Shown here: positions 7,250-16,094 of the stretch, piece after piece
Layout of the letters: each line of letters starts with the position of its first letter
How positions within the stretch are numbered: the stretch's first letter is position 1
DNA from: Candidatus Hydrogenedens sp.
GTDB taxonomy: Bacteria; Hydrogenedentota; Hydrogenedentia; Hydrogenedentales; JAEUWI01
Direction: 5' to 3'
Assembly: GCA_016125095.1 (NCBI GenBank)
Contig: WGMK01000012.1
Coordinates: 1 to 64,000, forward strand
DNA length: 64,000 nucleotides
Program-made: the position numbers and the translations under genes
The notes under the pieces: generated by a model
Database searches by the model: none
What the model saw: only the letters and a program-made list of their open reading frames with translations
What the model was told of the DNA's origin: nothing

Positions 7250-8400
7250 GTCGGAACCGACCGCTCGATCAGGCGGCCGCCGCCGATCTCTCGCAAGACC
7301 GCCGCGGTCTGACGCGCCGCGGTCTCCCAGGAAAACGCCGCGGCGCGCCGGATCGCCCGTTCGCCCAAGACCTGGCGTAGCGGTTGATCGGACAGCAGGC
7401 GCAGGATCTTCTCGGCCATGTCGTCGATATCATGGGGATCGAACATCAGCGCGGCATCGGCGACGATCTCGGGCATCGCCGCAGCGCTGGAACTGGCGAT
7501 CGGCGTGCCGCAGGCCATCGCTTCGGCCAAAGGCATGCCGAAGGTCTCTTCGGTCGACGGAAAGACGAACAAGGCACAGCGGCGGTAGAGATCGACCAGG
7601 TCCTCGGCGGCACGCCAGCCGAGAAATTCGACCGCGCCTTCCAGCCGGTGCTTGACGATCAGGCTCCGGACCTCGTCGGCATATTCCTCATCGACCACCC
7701 GCCCGGCGATCTTCAGCGTGATGTTCGGTATCGCCGCCCGCACCCGGGCCAGCGCCTCGATCAGGCTCAACGTGTTCTTCTGGATGTAGATATCCGACAC
7801 CGCGAGCAGAAAGTTCTCGCGCGCGCCGCCGGACGGGTCGGGCGCGAAGATCGGGCTGAGGCCGTGGTGGATCACCGCCGGCGGCCCGCGAAACAAGCCG
7901 ATCGTCTTGCTCCCCAAGGTTCGCGCGGCATATTCGGAGACCGCGATCGAGCGCTGCGCGGTCAGCAGCGACAGGAAGGTCATCGCGCGCAGGCCAAGCC
8001 AGTAGAGCTTGCGCGAGAAACGCGGCTCACGGGCCGAAACCGCCCAGGAATTGTGCAGGATAATCATCTGGGCCGGCGCCAGCAGCGGGCCGTAATTGGC
8101 CGGCGAGAACACCACGTCGCAGGACATCATCCGCGACAGGATCGGCAGCACCACCTGCTCCCAGATGATCAGCGGCACCAGACCGGTCTTGATTTCGAGC
8201 AGATGGATGCGCGCCGCCTCGCCGAGTTCGCGGAACTGGGCATACTGGTTCTCGTGCAACAGGACATGGAGCTCGAGTCCACCCAGCTTGGCCAGTTCGG
8301 GCACCAGATTGCGCAGATAGGTCACCCCGCCGCCGGTCTTGGAATGCAGCCCGTTGATCAGGACGCGGATGCGGGGGCCTTGAAGAATGCGGTTGGCCAT
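7246..8400 (-). CDS. GT4 glycosyltransferase
   Basis: The 384-residue GT-B enzyme has the acceptor-side loop SKTGGGVTYLRNLVPEL near residue 20 and EETFGMPLAEAM as the E-x7-E donor site. It resembles mannosyl/rhamnosyltransferases of the wbd/rfb type. ATG 8400 is supported by AAGG nine bases upstream; the frame stays open for another 100 codons, but these look like noise. It is the first gene of a five-glycosyltransferase coupled block running left, and is divergent from the membrane protein at 8589. Confidence 0.9.
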   Translation of the reverse strand: MANRILQGPRIRVLINGLHSKTGGGVTYLRNLVPELAKLGGLELHVLLHENQYAQFRELGEAARIHLLEIKTGLVPLIIWEQVVLPILSRMMSCDVVFSPANYGPLLAPAQMIILHNSWAVSAREPRFSRKLYWLGLRAMTFLSLLTAQRSIAVSEYAARTLGSKTIGLFRGPPAVIHHGLSPIFAPDPSGGARENFLLAVSDIYIQKNTLSLIEALARVRAAIPNITLKIAGRVVDEEYADEVRSLIVKHRLEGAVEFLGWRAAEDLVDLYRRCALFVFPSTEETFGMPLAEAMACGTPIASSSAAAMPEIVADAALMFDPHDIDDMAEKILRLLSDQPLRQVLGERAIRRAAAFSWETAARQTAAVLREIGGGRLIERSVPT

Positions 8401-8482
8401 GAGCGATACCTTGAGCCTTGGGCGGAGTGGAAAACGGTGCCGGCCGGGCAGCCTTGAACCTTGCCCGGGTTTGCGCCGACGC

Positions 8483-8511
8483 GATAAAGCTCGGCCACGG
8501 ATAAAGCTCGG
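8483..8511. repeat. direct repeat GATAAAGCTCGG x2 in a divergent promoter region
   Basis: Two 12-bp copies lie at 8483-8494 and 8500-8511, 17 bp apart. They are in the 188-bp gap between the divergent genes starting at 8400 and 8589. They could bind a regulator; nothing else in the gap is recognisable. Confidence 0.5.
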
Positions 8512-8588
8512 CGCGGCAATGGGTCGCTCCCGACTGCGCCGCGCGCACTTCGCACGAAACGCGCCCCTCGTCGACACGAAAGTGGACC

Positions 8589-10085
8589 ATGCCGAACGCG
8601 CTGCGCCGTCTCGTCGCGATCGATCAGGACCTGGGGTCCCGCCGAACCGTGATGGTCCCGGTCCTGACCGCCTTGTGCCTGGCCCTGGCAATGCTGGCAT
8701 TGACCCATCACAGCGCGCGGCCGCTGCTCAATGCCGATTCCATGGGCTATGTCGAATTCGATGCCTTCCGGCCCTATGGCTATCCGGTCGTCGTCAACCT
8801 GATCAAAGATCTGTTCGGCAGCCTGGAGGATGTGGTCCCGGTTCAGGTCCTGGTCTTCCATGGCGCGCTGCTTGCCCTGGCGCTGTCGTTCGGCCGGCTC
8901 AGCCGGTCCCTGGTGCTGAGCGGCACCCTGGTGCTGGCGAGCGCGGCCAATGCCGGGCTGTTCAACAGTTTCTATTCGATTCAAGTCGAATCGGTCGCCG
9001 CCGCGCTGATGATGCTGGCCGCGGCCTGCTTTCTCGGCTTCCTGCGGCGCGGCCGGACCCGGGACCTGCTCGGCTATGGCCTGTTCGTCGGCCTCTCCTT
9101 GACGGTGCGGCCGATCAGCCTGGTGCTGGTGCCGGTGACACTGGTGCTGCTCGGGCTGTTCTGGTCGCCGGCCTTCCACCGCCGGGGCATCGCCGCCGCC
9201 GGCGCCCTGCTGATCATGGCCGGCTGCCTGCTGTCGGTGGCGATGTTCAATCAGCAACGGCACGGATTTTTCGGCCTCAACGGCAATGCCGGCATCGGTC
9301 TTTACGGCAAGGCGATGTTTCTCGCCCTCGACGCGACCCCGGCGCCCGAGGATTTCGCGGCCCCGGAGATCCGGCGGCCGCTGGAGGCGGCGTCCGGCCT
9401 GCTGAGCCGGGTCACGGATTTCCACAGCTATCTGGTGCTGCTGCAGCGCTATAATGTCTATCTCCGCTTCCACGTCATCTTCCCGCAACTGGCGCAGCGC
9501 CACGGCCTCGACAGCCAACGCCGGCTCGACCAGTATGCCATGGCCCAGGCCCTGCCGATCCTGGCCGCCCATCCCGGCGGCTTCGCCGGAACGGTGCTCG
9601 AGCAACTCTACCACCTGATCGTCGATCCCGATCTGATGACCCGCCGGGAGGCGGCGCGGTTCACCGCGATCACCGCCGCCCTGGCCCCCCTGCCGCTGCC
9701 CAATGCCGCGATCGATTTCGCCGCCTTGCCCCAGCGCCTGGGCGATCTGATCACGATCGGCTATCGGCTGTTCTGCGTTACGGTCGTGGCACTCGGGCTG
9801 TCGGTCCTCGGGCTGGTCCTGCTCATGCGCCTGCGCGGTCGCAAGCCCTCGGCGCTGCTGCAGGGGGCCACTTTGGCGGCGCTGACCATCGCGGCACTCT
9901 ATCTCGGCACCGCGATCGGCGACGTCGCCGTCGCCCGCTATACTTACCCGGTGTGGCCGATATCGGTCCTGTTGCTGGCCATGGTCGCGGCCGAGGCGCG
10001 TGACCGGCTGTCGCGAGGCGCCCCGCCAGCGTCCGACCCGATCGGCTGCGGCCAGATCACGGCCCCAAGCCGCAAAGCAACATAA
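8589..10085 (+). CDS. polytopic membrane protein, GT39/ArnT-like glycosyltransferase candidate
   Basis: The 498-residue protein has about 10 hydrophobic segments (for example 20-38, 92-118, 125-160, 175-220, 385-470) and a large soluble loop at about 225-370. The early loop after TM1 has NADSMGYVEFDAFRPYGYPVVV, the acidic-residue pattern expected of GT-C enzymes that use polyprenyl-phosphate sugars on the periplasmic side. It is the only plus-strand gene inside the left operon and converges on the Wzy-like gene, overlapping it by 142 bases. Function is inferred from topology. Confidence 0.65.
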   Translation: MPNALRRLVAIDQDLGSRRTVMVPVLTALCLALAMLALTHHSARPLLNADSMGYVEFDAFRPYGYPVVVNLIKDLFGSLEDVVPVQVLVFHGALLALALSFGRLSRSLVLSGTLVLASAANAGLFNSFYSIQVESVAAALMMLAAACFLGFLRRGRTRDLLGYGLFVGLSLTVRPISLVLVPVTLVLLGLFWSPAFHRRGIAAAGALLIMAGCLLSVAMFNQQRHGFFGLNGNAGIGLYGKAMFLALDATPAPEDFAAPEIRRPLEAASGLLSRVTDFHSYLVLLQRYNVYLRFHVIFPQLAQRHGLDSQRRLDQYAMAQALPILAAHPGGFAGTVLEQLYHLIVDPDLMTRREAARFTAITAALAPLPLPNAAIDFAALPQRLGDLITIGYRLFCVTVVALGLSVLGLVLLMRLRGRKPSALLQGATLAALTIAALYLGTAIGDVAVARYTYPVWPISVLLLAMVAAEARDRLSRGAPPASDPIGCGQITAPSRKAT

Positions 10086-11698
10086 AGAAAGCCCAGCAGA
10101 AATCCTATGAACAAGACCAGGCTGCCGGCCATCACCGAAACATTCGACTCCTGATAAAAGAGCGGAAATATAATCGTTGCACCGGCGGCGACCTCGAGAT
10201 CGGCCATACCGGCCCGATTGAATATCGCCGCTAGAATAGAGAGTATGATACCGGCAACAGCCATGCTGATAACCGTGCCAAGCAAGCCAAAATTCATATA
10301 GAATTCAACCAGCCATGGCACGTTCCAAGAGGTGTTCTGGTCGCTCGGCTGAACAATATAATAGGCATGGGCGAATTCTTGGCCAAGCCGTTCTTCCGGT
10401 TTGTCCCGCCACAAAAATCGCGGCACCATATTGGTTATCAGATTGATCAGCGTGACACCATTCCAATAAGGCACCGGATTCGGCGTATACTCGACAATCT
10501 GATTGAGTACCGCGATATGCGAGATCCGCTTCAGGATCGGCAAGAAAAAACTCTCGACAATCGCGGTATTCCGGGACAGACAAATTGTCGGACTCTGATT
10601 ATGACTCCGCTTTAGTTCACAGTAATCTTTAAATGTTAATCCTTTATTGCAGTAGTCCACAGGCGTTACGTATTCGGCCGGGCATCGATTAAATGCCTCA
10701 TAGCCGACATTTTGTCTTGCCGGTGTTCCACTGATGATCGGCGCGGTCCGCGGGGGATCGGCGATCGGCTGAGCCGGTCTTGCTGGCGCCGCATGACGCA
10801 ACTGCACCGCCAGACCAGCCCAATGGGTGGCACGTCCGACGCCGCAGTGGTCGTTACCGACAACCATAAGATAGGCATTGATCGTACCCTTAAAAGGATA
10901 AATCACGATAATACCGCCGATCAGAACCAGAGCAAATCGCCACGAATGCTTCAAATAGCCTCGACTCAGGTAAATATATAGGCAAAACAACAGAACAACT
11001 AAAATCACAAGCGGTGTAATCAGCCCTTCCGACAGATGAAATATTATTTTTGCCGGAATAAAGACCACGATATAAAGTATTTTCTCAACCGTCGTCAATC
11101 GGCCGCGAACCAGCTGCATGAACAAATAGCCGTAGGCAAACAAGCCGAGCGGCCCCAAGGCCTGCCCGACCGAGGGCAGGCAGCGGATCGGCAGAAAATA
11201 CTGATAGGCCAGGTGAGCGGCCAGGCACCACCAGACCACCAGACGAAGCCAGGCCGGGGCGGCCCCTTCGGGCAACCTGAGCGCCGGGATGCGGCGGCCG
11301 GCGAGGCGCCTGACCGCGCCGAAGCTGAAGACCAGCGCTGCGCTGCCGAGCAGGACCGCCAGGGCGGTGGTCTCGGAAATCCGTTCGAACCGGATGCCGC
11401 CGTCGCGGCCCTTGCCGATCAGCCAGAACGCCGGATCGAAAAAGAAGCCCGGAAGCACGAAAAAGAAAAGATAGAACAGGCCGATCAGCGGCAGGAACGG
11501 CAAGGGTGGCCGCTGCGGCGCCTGACAATGCCAGACCATCGGCAGCAGGCAGACCCACACCGCGCCGACCAGGATAAGCGCCGCCGGCAAAGAGAGCGTG
11601 GCAGTGCGCAGGACCGGCAGCGCCAGACTGGCCACGGCCACCGCAAGCCCGCCGATCCAGCAGGGCGACAGCGTGCTATGCCGAGTGATCGCGCGCAA
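9944..11698 (-). CDS. Wzy-like O-antigen/polysaccharide polymerase
   Basis: The 584-residue protein has about 12 hydrophobic segments and a large periplasmic loop (about 280-420), the usual layout of Wzy polymerases. NMVPRFLWRDKP, just after the loop, recurs as VPRFLWPDKP in the protein at 50519-51922, so the two are paralogues. It would polymerise undecaprenyl-linked repeat units. The start is TTG 11698, preceded by AAGGAAG at good spacing. GC drops inside the loop region. The last 35 residues are hydrophilic and overlap the convergent gene. Confidence 0.75.
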   Translation of the reverse strand: MRAITRHSTLSPCWIGGLAVAVASLALPVLRTATLSLPAALILVGAVWVCLLPMVWHCQAPQRPPLPFLPLIGLFYLFFFVLPGFFFDPAFWLIGKGRDGGIRFERISETTALAVLLGSAALVFSFGAVRRLAGRRIPALRLPEGAAPAWLRLVVWWCLAAHLAYQYFLPIRCLPSVGQALGPLGLFAYGYLFMQLVRGRLTTVEKILYIVVFIPAKIIFHLSEGLITPLVILVVLLFCLYIYLSRGYLKHSWRFALVLIGGIIVIYPFKGTINAYLMVVGNDHCGVGRATHWAGLAVQLRHAAPARPAQPIADPPRTAPIISGTPARQNVGYEAFNRCPAEYVTPVDYCNKGLTFKDYCELKRSHNQSPTICLSRNTAIVESFFLPILKRISHIAVLNQIVEYTPNPVPYWNGVTLINLITNMVPRFLWRDKPEERLGQEFAHAYYIVQPSDQNTSWNVPWLVEFYMNFGLLGTVISMAVAGIILSILAAIFNRAGMADLEVAAGATIIFPLFYQESNVSVMAGSLVLFIGFLLGFLYVALRLGAVIWPQPIGSDAGGAPRDSRSRASAATMASNRTDIGHTG

Positions 11699-11839
11699 AT
11701 ATCGCTTCCTTCACCACCAGCGCTCCCCTTCGATCCGGCTGCCGGGCGGTAGCCGCGAGGCCCACGGCCGGGATCACCCGGAGCCCCCTGGAGCCCCCCC
11801 AGGAGGAGCCTCCCTGGAGCAGCAACGGAACAATCCCTG

Positions 11840-12988
11840 TCATACCGGCTGGGGCTCCCGCGGCAACGGCTGCGTCAGCCTGCGGTAAAGCGTTCGCAGC
11901 TTCGCCTCCTCGCCGTCCCAGCGGTCCTGGGCGGCAAAGGTCGCCACCGCGGCGCGGAACGCCTGATAGTCCCGGCGCACTGCGGCGATCGCCGGCCCCG
12001 GCTCCTCGCCGCAGACCCCGATCCGCCACGGCTCGATGATCTCGCGCAGGCCCGGATTGGCGTTGGCAACCACCGGCAGGCCGGCCTGGGCGTATTCGTG
12101 GACCTTGTTGGGCGCGCAGTGGATTTCGTTGAGCAGCTCCCGGCCGTAGGCGATGATCCCGGCATCGCACAGCCGCAAGATGCCGGGCAGATCCTGACGC
12201 GGCACCCGGCCCAGCACGATCACCCGGCCCGGCGGACAGGTCTCGGCGATCTGGCGCTCCAGCGCCGGCAGGGCGGGACCGAGCCCGGCCAGGACCAATT
12301 GCCAGCCCTCGCCCAGCGCCGCCACCGCGGCGACGAAGCGGTCGAGCCCGAATTGCGGCGGCATATAGCCCTGATAGACCAGGCGGAACAAGCCGTCCGG
12401 CCGGTCGGCGAGCACCGGATAACGCGCCCGGATCGCGTCCAGATCGGGCGGCGGCGGCGGCGCCGGGATATTGCGGATCACCGTCGGCGCGTCGGGCAGG
12501 CGGTAATAGTCCTGCATCAGCCGGGCCCGTGCCGCACTGGCGGCGATCACCGCCGCGGCCCGCCCGACCATCCAGCGTTCCAGCGCCAGATAGACCCGCT
12601 CCGACAGCCGCATCGCCCGGCCCGGCGTCGGAATGCTCAGCTCATGGGCGTCGTAGACCAGGCGCACCCCGAGCAGCCGGGCCGCCAGCCAGCCGGGGAA
12701 CGCCATGAAATAGTCGTGGGCATGGATCAGGTCGGGCCGGCGGCGCAGCGCCTCGACCAGAAACCCCAGCCAGAACAGGAACGGCCGGACCGCCCGCAGC
12801 CGTCCGAGCCCGGGCACCGCGATCCTGACCACGGCGAAACCGGACGGCACATAGGGCCGGCCGGAATCGAGCGCCAGCACCGTCACGTCATGGTCGCAGC
12901 CAACCGCGGTGGCGCACCGTTCGACCCGGCCGTCGAAGTCGATCTCGTTGAACACCGGCATCAGGACGCGCAGGCGAGCCATCATCAC
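11840..12988 (-). CDS. GT4-like glycosyltransferase
   Basis: The 382-residue GT-B protein contains RVLMPVFNEIDFDGRV, DLIHAHDYFMAFPGWLAARLLG and LVYDAHEL in the N-terminal half, and YGRELLNEIHCAPNKVHEYAQAGLPVVAN as the donor-site region. The last stretch departs from the standard E-x7-E spacing. Possible starts are GTG 12988, ATG 12985 and ATG 12982; all couple to the upstream heparinase-like gene, whose TGA overlaps them. The 141-bp gap downstream is GC-rich with CCTGGAGCC repeats and no clear signal. Confidence 0.85.
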   Translation of the reverse strand: MMMARLRVLMPVFNEIDFDGRVERCATAVGCDHDVTVLALDSGRPYVPSGFAVVRIAVPGLGRLRAVRPFLFWLGFLVEALRRRPDLIHAHDYFMAFPGWLAARLLGVRLVYDAHELSIPTPGRAMRLSERVYLALERWMVGRAAAVIAASAARARLMQDYYRLPDAPTVIRNIPAPPPPPDLDAIRARYPVLADRPDGLFRLVYQGYMPPQFGLDRFVAAVAALGEGWQLVLAGLGPALPALERQIAETCPPGRVIVLGRVPRQDLPGILRLCDAGIIAYGRELLNEIHCAPNKVHEYAQAGLPVVANANPGLREIIEPWRIGVCGEEPGPAIAAVRRDYQAFRAAVATFAAQDRWDGEEAKLRTLYRRLTQPLPREPQPV

Positions 12989-15264
12989 TCCCGTGTCTGC
13001 AGGCCGGCTCGCAGCAGCTTGCCGTAGCCGGGCGAGACACCGACCGCGGCGGCAAACGCCGCGCGGGTTTCCCCGCCGCCCTCCAGGCGCCGGAACGCCG
13101 GACCGGCATCGGCCGGCAGGCCGGAATCGACGATCACCAGGCGGTCGGCCGCGATCGTGACCCGGCGCCGCACCATCCGGCCATAGCCCTGGTGTTCGCC
13201 GGCAAAGCCATCGTCGTCGAAGGCCAGGACCCGCGCCCGCGCCTGGTTGCCGAGCCAGAACGGCCCGAGATCCAGGCGGCCGGGCTCGGCATCGCCGAAC
13301 CGCGGCGCGGCGTGGGCCGCAACCGAACGGAAGGCGTCGCGGCGGTGGGGCAGGGCGGTGTAGAGATAGCTGCCGGGATCCGTAATCCAGTCCTCGCCGT
13401 CGATCGCCAGCTCGATCGCCAGCTGGTCGTTATGGGCATGGGCGCCGCGCCCGCCATGGCCGATGCTGCCGCAGCGGATCGCCAGGAACAGCCGGTCCGA
13501 GCGCCACAGCCACAGCCCGAAATCGGGCCAGGCATGACGCGCCAGCCGATGCCGAAGATCGCCGCCGGGGGCGACGATTTCCGTCGTTGTTAGCGTACCC
13601 TCCCCGACGCGCGCGCCGGCGGCCCCCTCGGCATGGTCGGCAACCGCAGCGGCCAGCAATGGCGCCGAGGATAGCGGCGGCACCGAGGATAGCGGCGCCG
13701 GCTGCCGGCCGCCGAGCAGCGCCCGCACCAGCACGGCATCGAGCCAGGGGCCACCGGCGGCCTCAGCAAAAGCCGCCTCGCCGGTCAGCACGGCGAGCGC
13801 CGCCAGCAGAGGGCGATGGTCGAGAAACGCCTCGTCCCAGTACACCGCCTCGCCGGCCAGCCCCGGCCAGCCGTCGAGATTGGCATAGCGCGCCTTCGCC
13901 GCGGCCGCCGACAGCGGCTGCACGATCGGGTGGAGCTTGAGGAAGCGGCCGCTGTCGTTGTCGCCGATCTGGGCGATCCGGCCCGAGGGCTTGGTCAGCC
14001 GCAGGGTGAACCAGCCCATGCCCGCCAGGCGGCCGAGCTGGGCCGGCGGCACCGGCTGATCGATCGGCCCCGGCTTCAGCGGCGGCCCCGGCGTGAGCAA
14101 TGGTCGGCGCAGCCGTCGGGCCTCGTAGCCGCGCAAGGCCGCCGCCCGCTCCGCCGGCAATCCCAGCAGCACGGCGGTGCCGAAGGCGGCCATTTCCGCG
14201 GACAGGCGGTGATAGCAGGTCGAGGCCTCGAAATTGGCGCCGTCGGCGCCGAACTGATGGGCGGTCTCGCCGACCAGCTCCTGTGCGGCAAAGGCGAGCC
14301 AGGCATCGCTTTCCGGAGACGCCGGCAGCCAGGCGGCCACCACCAGCAGCCCGGCGATGTCGGCGAAATAATGGTTGGCCCGGCCGTCCGGATACCATTC
14401 GAGATTGGCCACGATATGGCCGCCATGGGCCAGCAGGGCCCTGGAAAAAGCCCCCTCGAAGGCGTCGTCGAACACCGCGCCGGCGGCGCGGAACAGGTCG
14501 TAGGCGATCACCCAGTTGGCGGCGCGGATCGCGACATCCATGGTACAGCGCCAATTGACCCCGAAACGCGGCGGGTTGGTCGCCACGAAATCGAGCACCT
14601 GGTTACGGAATTCCCGGACCAGGCGGTCCGCCGGCGGTGCCTCGGGATCGCCGGCCACGGCCAGCCGATAGGCCCAGGCGAGCACCGCCAGGTGCTGCAT
14701 GCGCGCCAGTTCCCACGGCAGCTTGATATCGACCCCCGGCCGGGCGCCGATCGCCACCGTCTGTGACCAGGCATCCTCGCGCCAGCGCCAGCCCGATTTG
14801 ATATCGAGCTGCCAGTCGAGCGGCCGGTAGCCGGGATCGACCAGTCGCCACAGCCGCCGGCTCTCGGCCAGATTGGCGCGGTTGATCCGGCCCTTGAGCC
14901 AGACGCCCTCGGGATCGGCGGCAACCGCCGGCGCCGCCGGATAGCGGTGGCCTTCGACCCCGGTACAGGCCATGCCGTGGACGACCTCGACCCAGCCCGA
15001 GCCCAGCAGGTCGAACCGATGGTCGAGCGCGAGCCGGGCCAGGGGCAGGATCCAGCCCCGATTGGCCGTAACCGCCGCCACCGGAAGCTCGCCGATCAGC
15101 CGTCCCAGCGGTCCGGGCGCCGGCGATGCCGGAAAGCTGCCGCAAGCGAGGTCCGCGGCTCGCCGCCCGGCCGCCGCCAGCCGCCGGCCAACCATCGCCG
15201 CCGCCCGGCGCAGCACCACGCCCAGCGGCAGCTGGCGGGCCAGGCGCAGCAACCGCCGGCTCAC
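12985..15264 (-). CDS. heparinase II/III family protein (polysaccharide lyase-like)
   Basis: The 759-residue protein has an N-terminal alpha/alpha toroid (about 40-400, with KSGWRWREDAW and WYPDGRANHYFADIAGL) and a C-terminal beta-rich domain. RGAHAHNDQLAIELAIDGEDWITDPGSYLYT is the conserved heparinase II/III signature with His and Asn. Such proteins cleave uronic-acid-containing glycans and are common inside alphaproteobacterial exopolysaccharide loci. No clear signal peptide is visible. The start GTG 15264 overlaps the methyltransferase stop. A 15-bp coding micro-repeat at 13665-13697 gives PLSSVPPLSSAP. Confidence 0.88.
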   Translation of the reverse strand: MSRRLLRLARQLPLGVVLRRAAAMVGRRLAAAGRRAADLACGSFPASPAPGPLGRLIGELPVAAVTANRGWILPLARLALDHRFDLLGSGWVEVVHGMACTGVEGHRYPAAPAVAADPEGVWLKGRINRANLAESRRLWRLVDPGYRPLDWQLDIKSGWRWREDAWSQTVAIGARPGVDIKLPWELARMQHLAVLAWAYRLAVAGDPEAPPADRLVREFRNQVLDFVATNPPRFGVNWRCTMDVAIRAANWVIAYDLFRAAGAVFDDAFEGAFSRALLAHGGHIVANLEWYPDGRANHYFADIAGLLVVAAWLPASPESDAWLAFAAQELVGETAHQFGADGANFEASTCYHRLSAEMAAFGTAVLLGLPAERAAALRGYEARRLRRPLLTPGPPLKPGPIDQPVPPAQLGRLAGMGWFTLRLTKPSGRIAQIGDNDSGRFLKLHPIVQPLSAAAAKARYANLDGWPGLAGEAVYWDEAFLDHRPLLAALAVLTGEAAFAEAAGGPWLDAVLVRALLGGRQPAPLSSVPPLSSAPLLAAAVADHAEGAAGARVGEGTLTTTEIVAPGGDLRHRLARHAWPDFGLWLWRSDRLFLAIRCGSIGHGGRGAHAHNDQLAIELAIDGEDWITDPGSYLYTALPHRRDAFRSVAAHAAPRFGDAEPGRLDLGPFWLGNQARARVLAFDDDGFAGEHQGYGRMVRRRVTIAADRLVIVDSGLPADAGPAFRRLEGGGETRAAFAAAVGVSPGYGKLLRAGLQTRE

Positions 15265-16094
15265 CCCAGCCCCCAGCGCCGCTCGTTGAGCCGGCGGCGC
15301 CAATCGCTGAGCCGGCCGCGGCGCCAGGCCGAGGCCACCGGTTCGCGGTCGCAGACAAGCTCGACCATCCAGTCGCTGACCGCCCAGGCCGGCAGCCGGT
15401 CGGCGATCCGGGCATTCCACCCGGCCAGACCGAAGCGGCCGACCAGCTGGTCGAGCAGAAAGCCGCAGAGGAAAGTCCGCCGGGCGAAGCGGCGGACCGA
15501 CAGGCCGGTCTCGGTGAACAGGCGGTTCAGCGCGCGCCGGCCGAAGAAATTGATGTGGGGCGAGACCGCCAGGGTATCGCGCCCGCGCTCGGCCGCTGCC
15601 ATCCGCTCGGGCCGGCCGGCAAGCCGGCGCGCCAACGCGATCAGGCCGCTCTGGTGGAGCACGACCTCGGCCAGGGTCGCCGCCTCGAACGGGCCATAGC
15701 CGTTGGGCACGGTCACGATCACGCGGCCGCCGCGCCGGGTCTGGCGGCGCAGCCAGAGCAGGAAGGCCGGCGGGTCCTCGACATGTTCCAGCACTTCCGA
15801 GGCGATCACCAGGTCGAAGGGCCGTTCGCCGTCCTCGGCAAGCGCCGTGGCAAAGTGCAGATTGGGCAGCGCCTGGTGGGCGGCGGCCCAGGCGATGGTC
15901 GCGGCGTCGGCGTCGATCCCGGTCACCTCCAGCGCCGGAAAGGCTTCGGCAAGCGGCCGGCTGAGCAGGCTGCCGGTACCGCAGCCGACATCGAGCACCC
16001 GGGCCGGCCGGCCGGTCGCGATCACGGCCGAGACGGTTTCGGCGACGAACGCGAAACGCTTGGCGGTGCCGTAGCTGTCTTCAGCCGGCGACAT
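15261..16094 (-). CDS. class I SAM-dependent methyltransferase
   Basis: The protein has 277 residues. Motif I is RVLDVGCGTGSLL (about 33-45), with VTGIDADAAT as the acidic loop and FDLVIASEVLEHVEDP as motif IV. It is a Methyltransf_11/23-type enzyme, probably O-methylating a sugar of the repeat unit. ATG 16094 overlaps the end of the preceding asnB gene by 14 bases, and the stop overlaps the heparinase-like start as GTGA, so it lies inside the long coupled operon. Confidence 0.88.
   Translation of the reverse strand: MSPAEDSYGTAKRFAFVAETVSAVIATGRPARVLDVGCGTGSLLSRPLAEAFPALEVTGIDADAATIAWAAAHQALPNLHFATALAEDGERPFDLVIASEVLEHVEDPPAFLLWLRRQTRRGGRVIVTVPNGYGPFEAATLAEVVLHQSGLIALARRLAGRPERMAAAERGRDTLAVSPHINFFGRRALNRLFTETGLSVRRFARRTFLCGFLLDQLVGRFGLAGWNARIADRLPAWAVSDWMVELVCDREPVASAWRRGRLSDWRRRLNERRWGLG

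Noticed and set aside
11699..11839. Regulatory element in the CCTGGAGCC-rich gap
   Set aside because: Repeats are short and irregular; no promoter, terminator or conserved motif could be supported.
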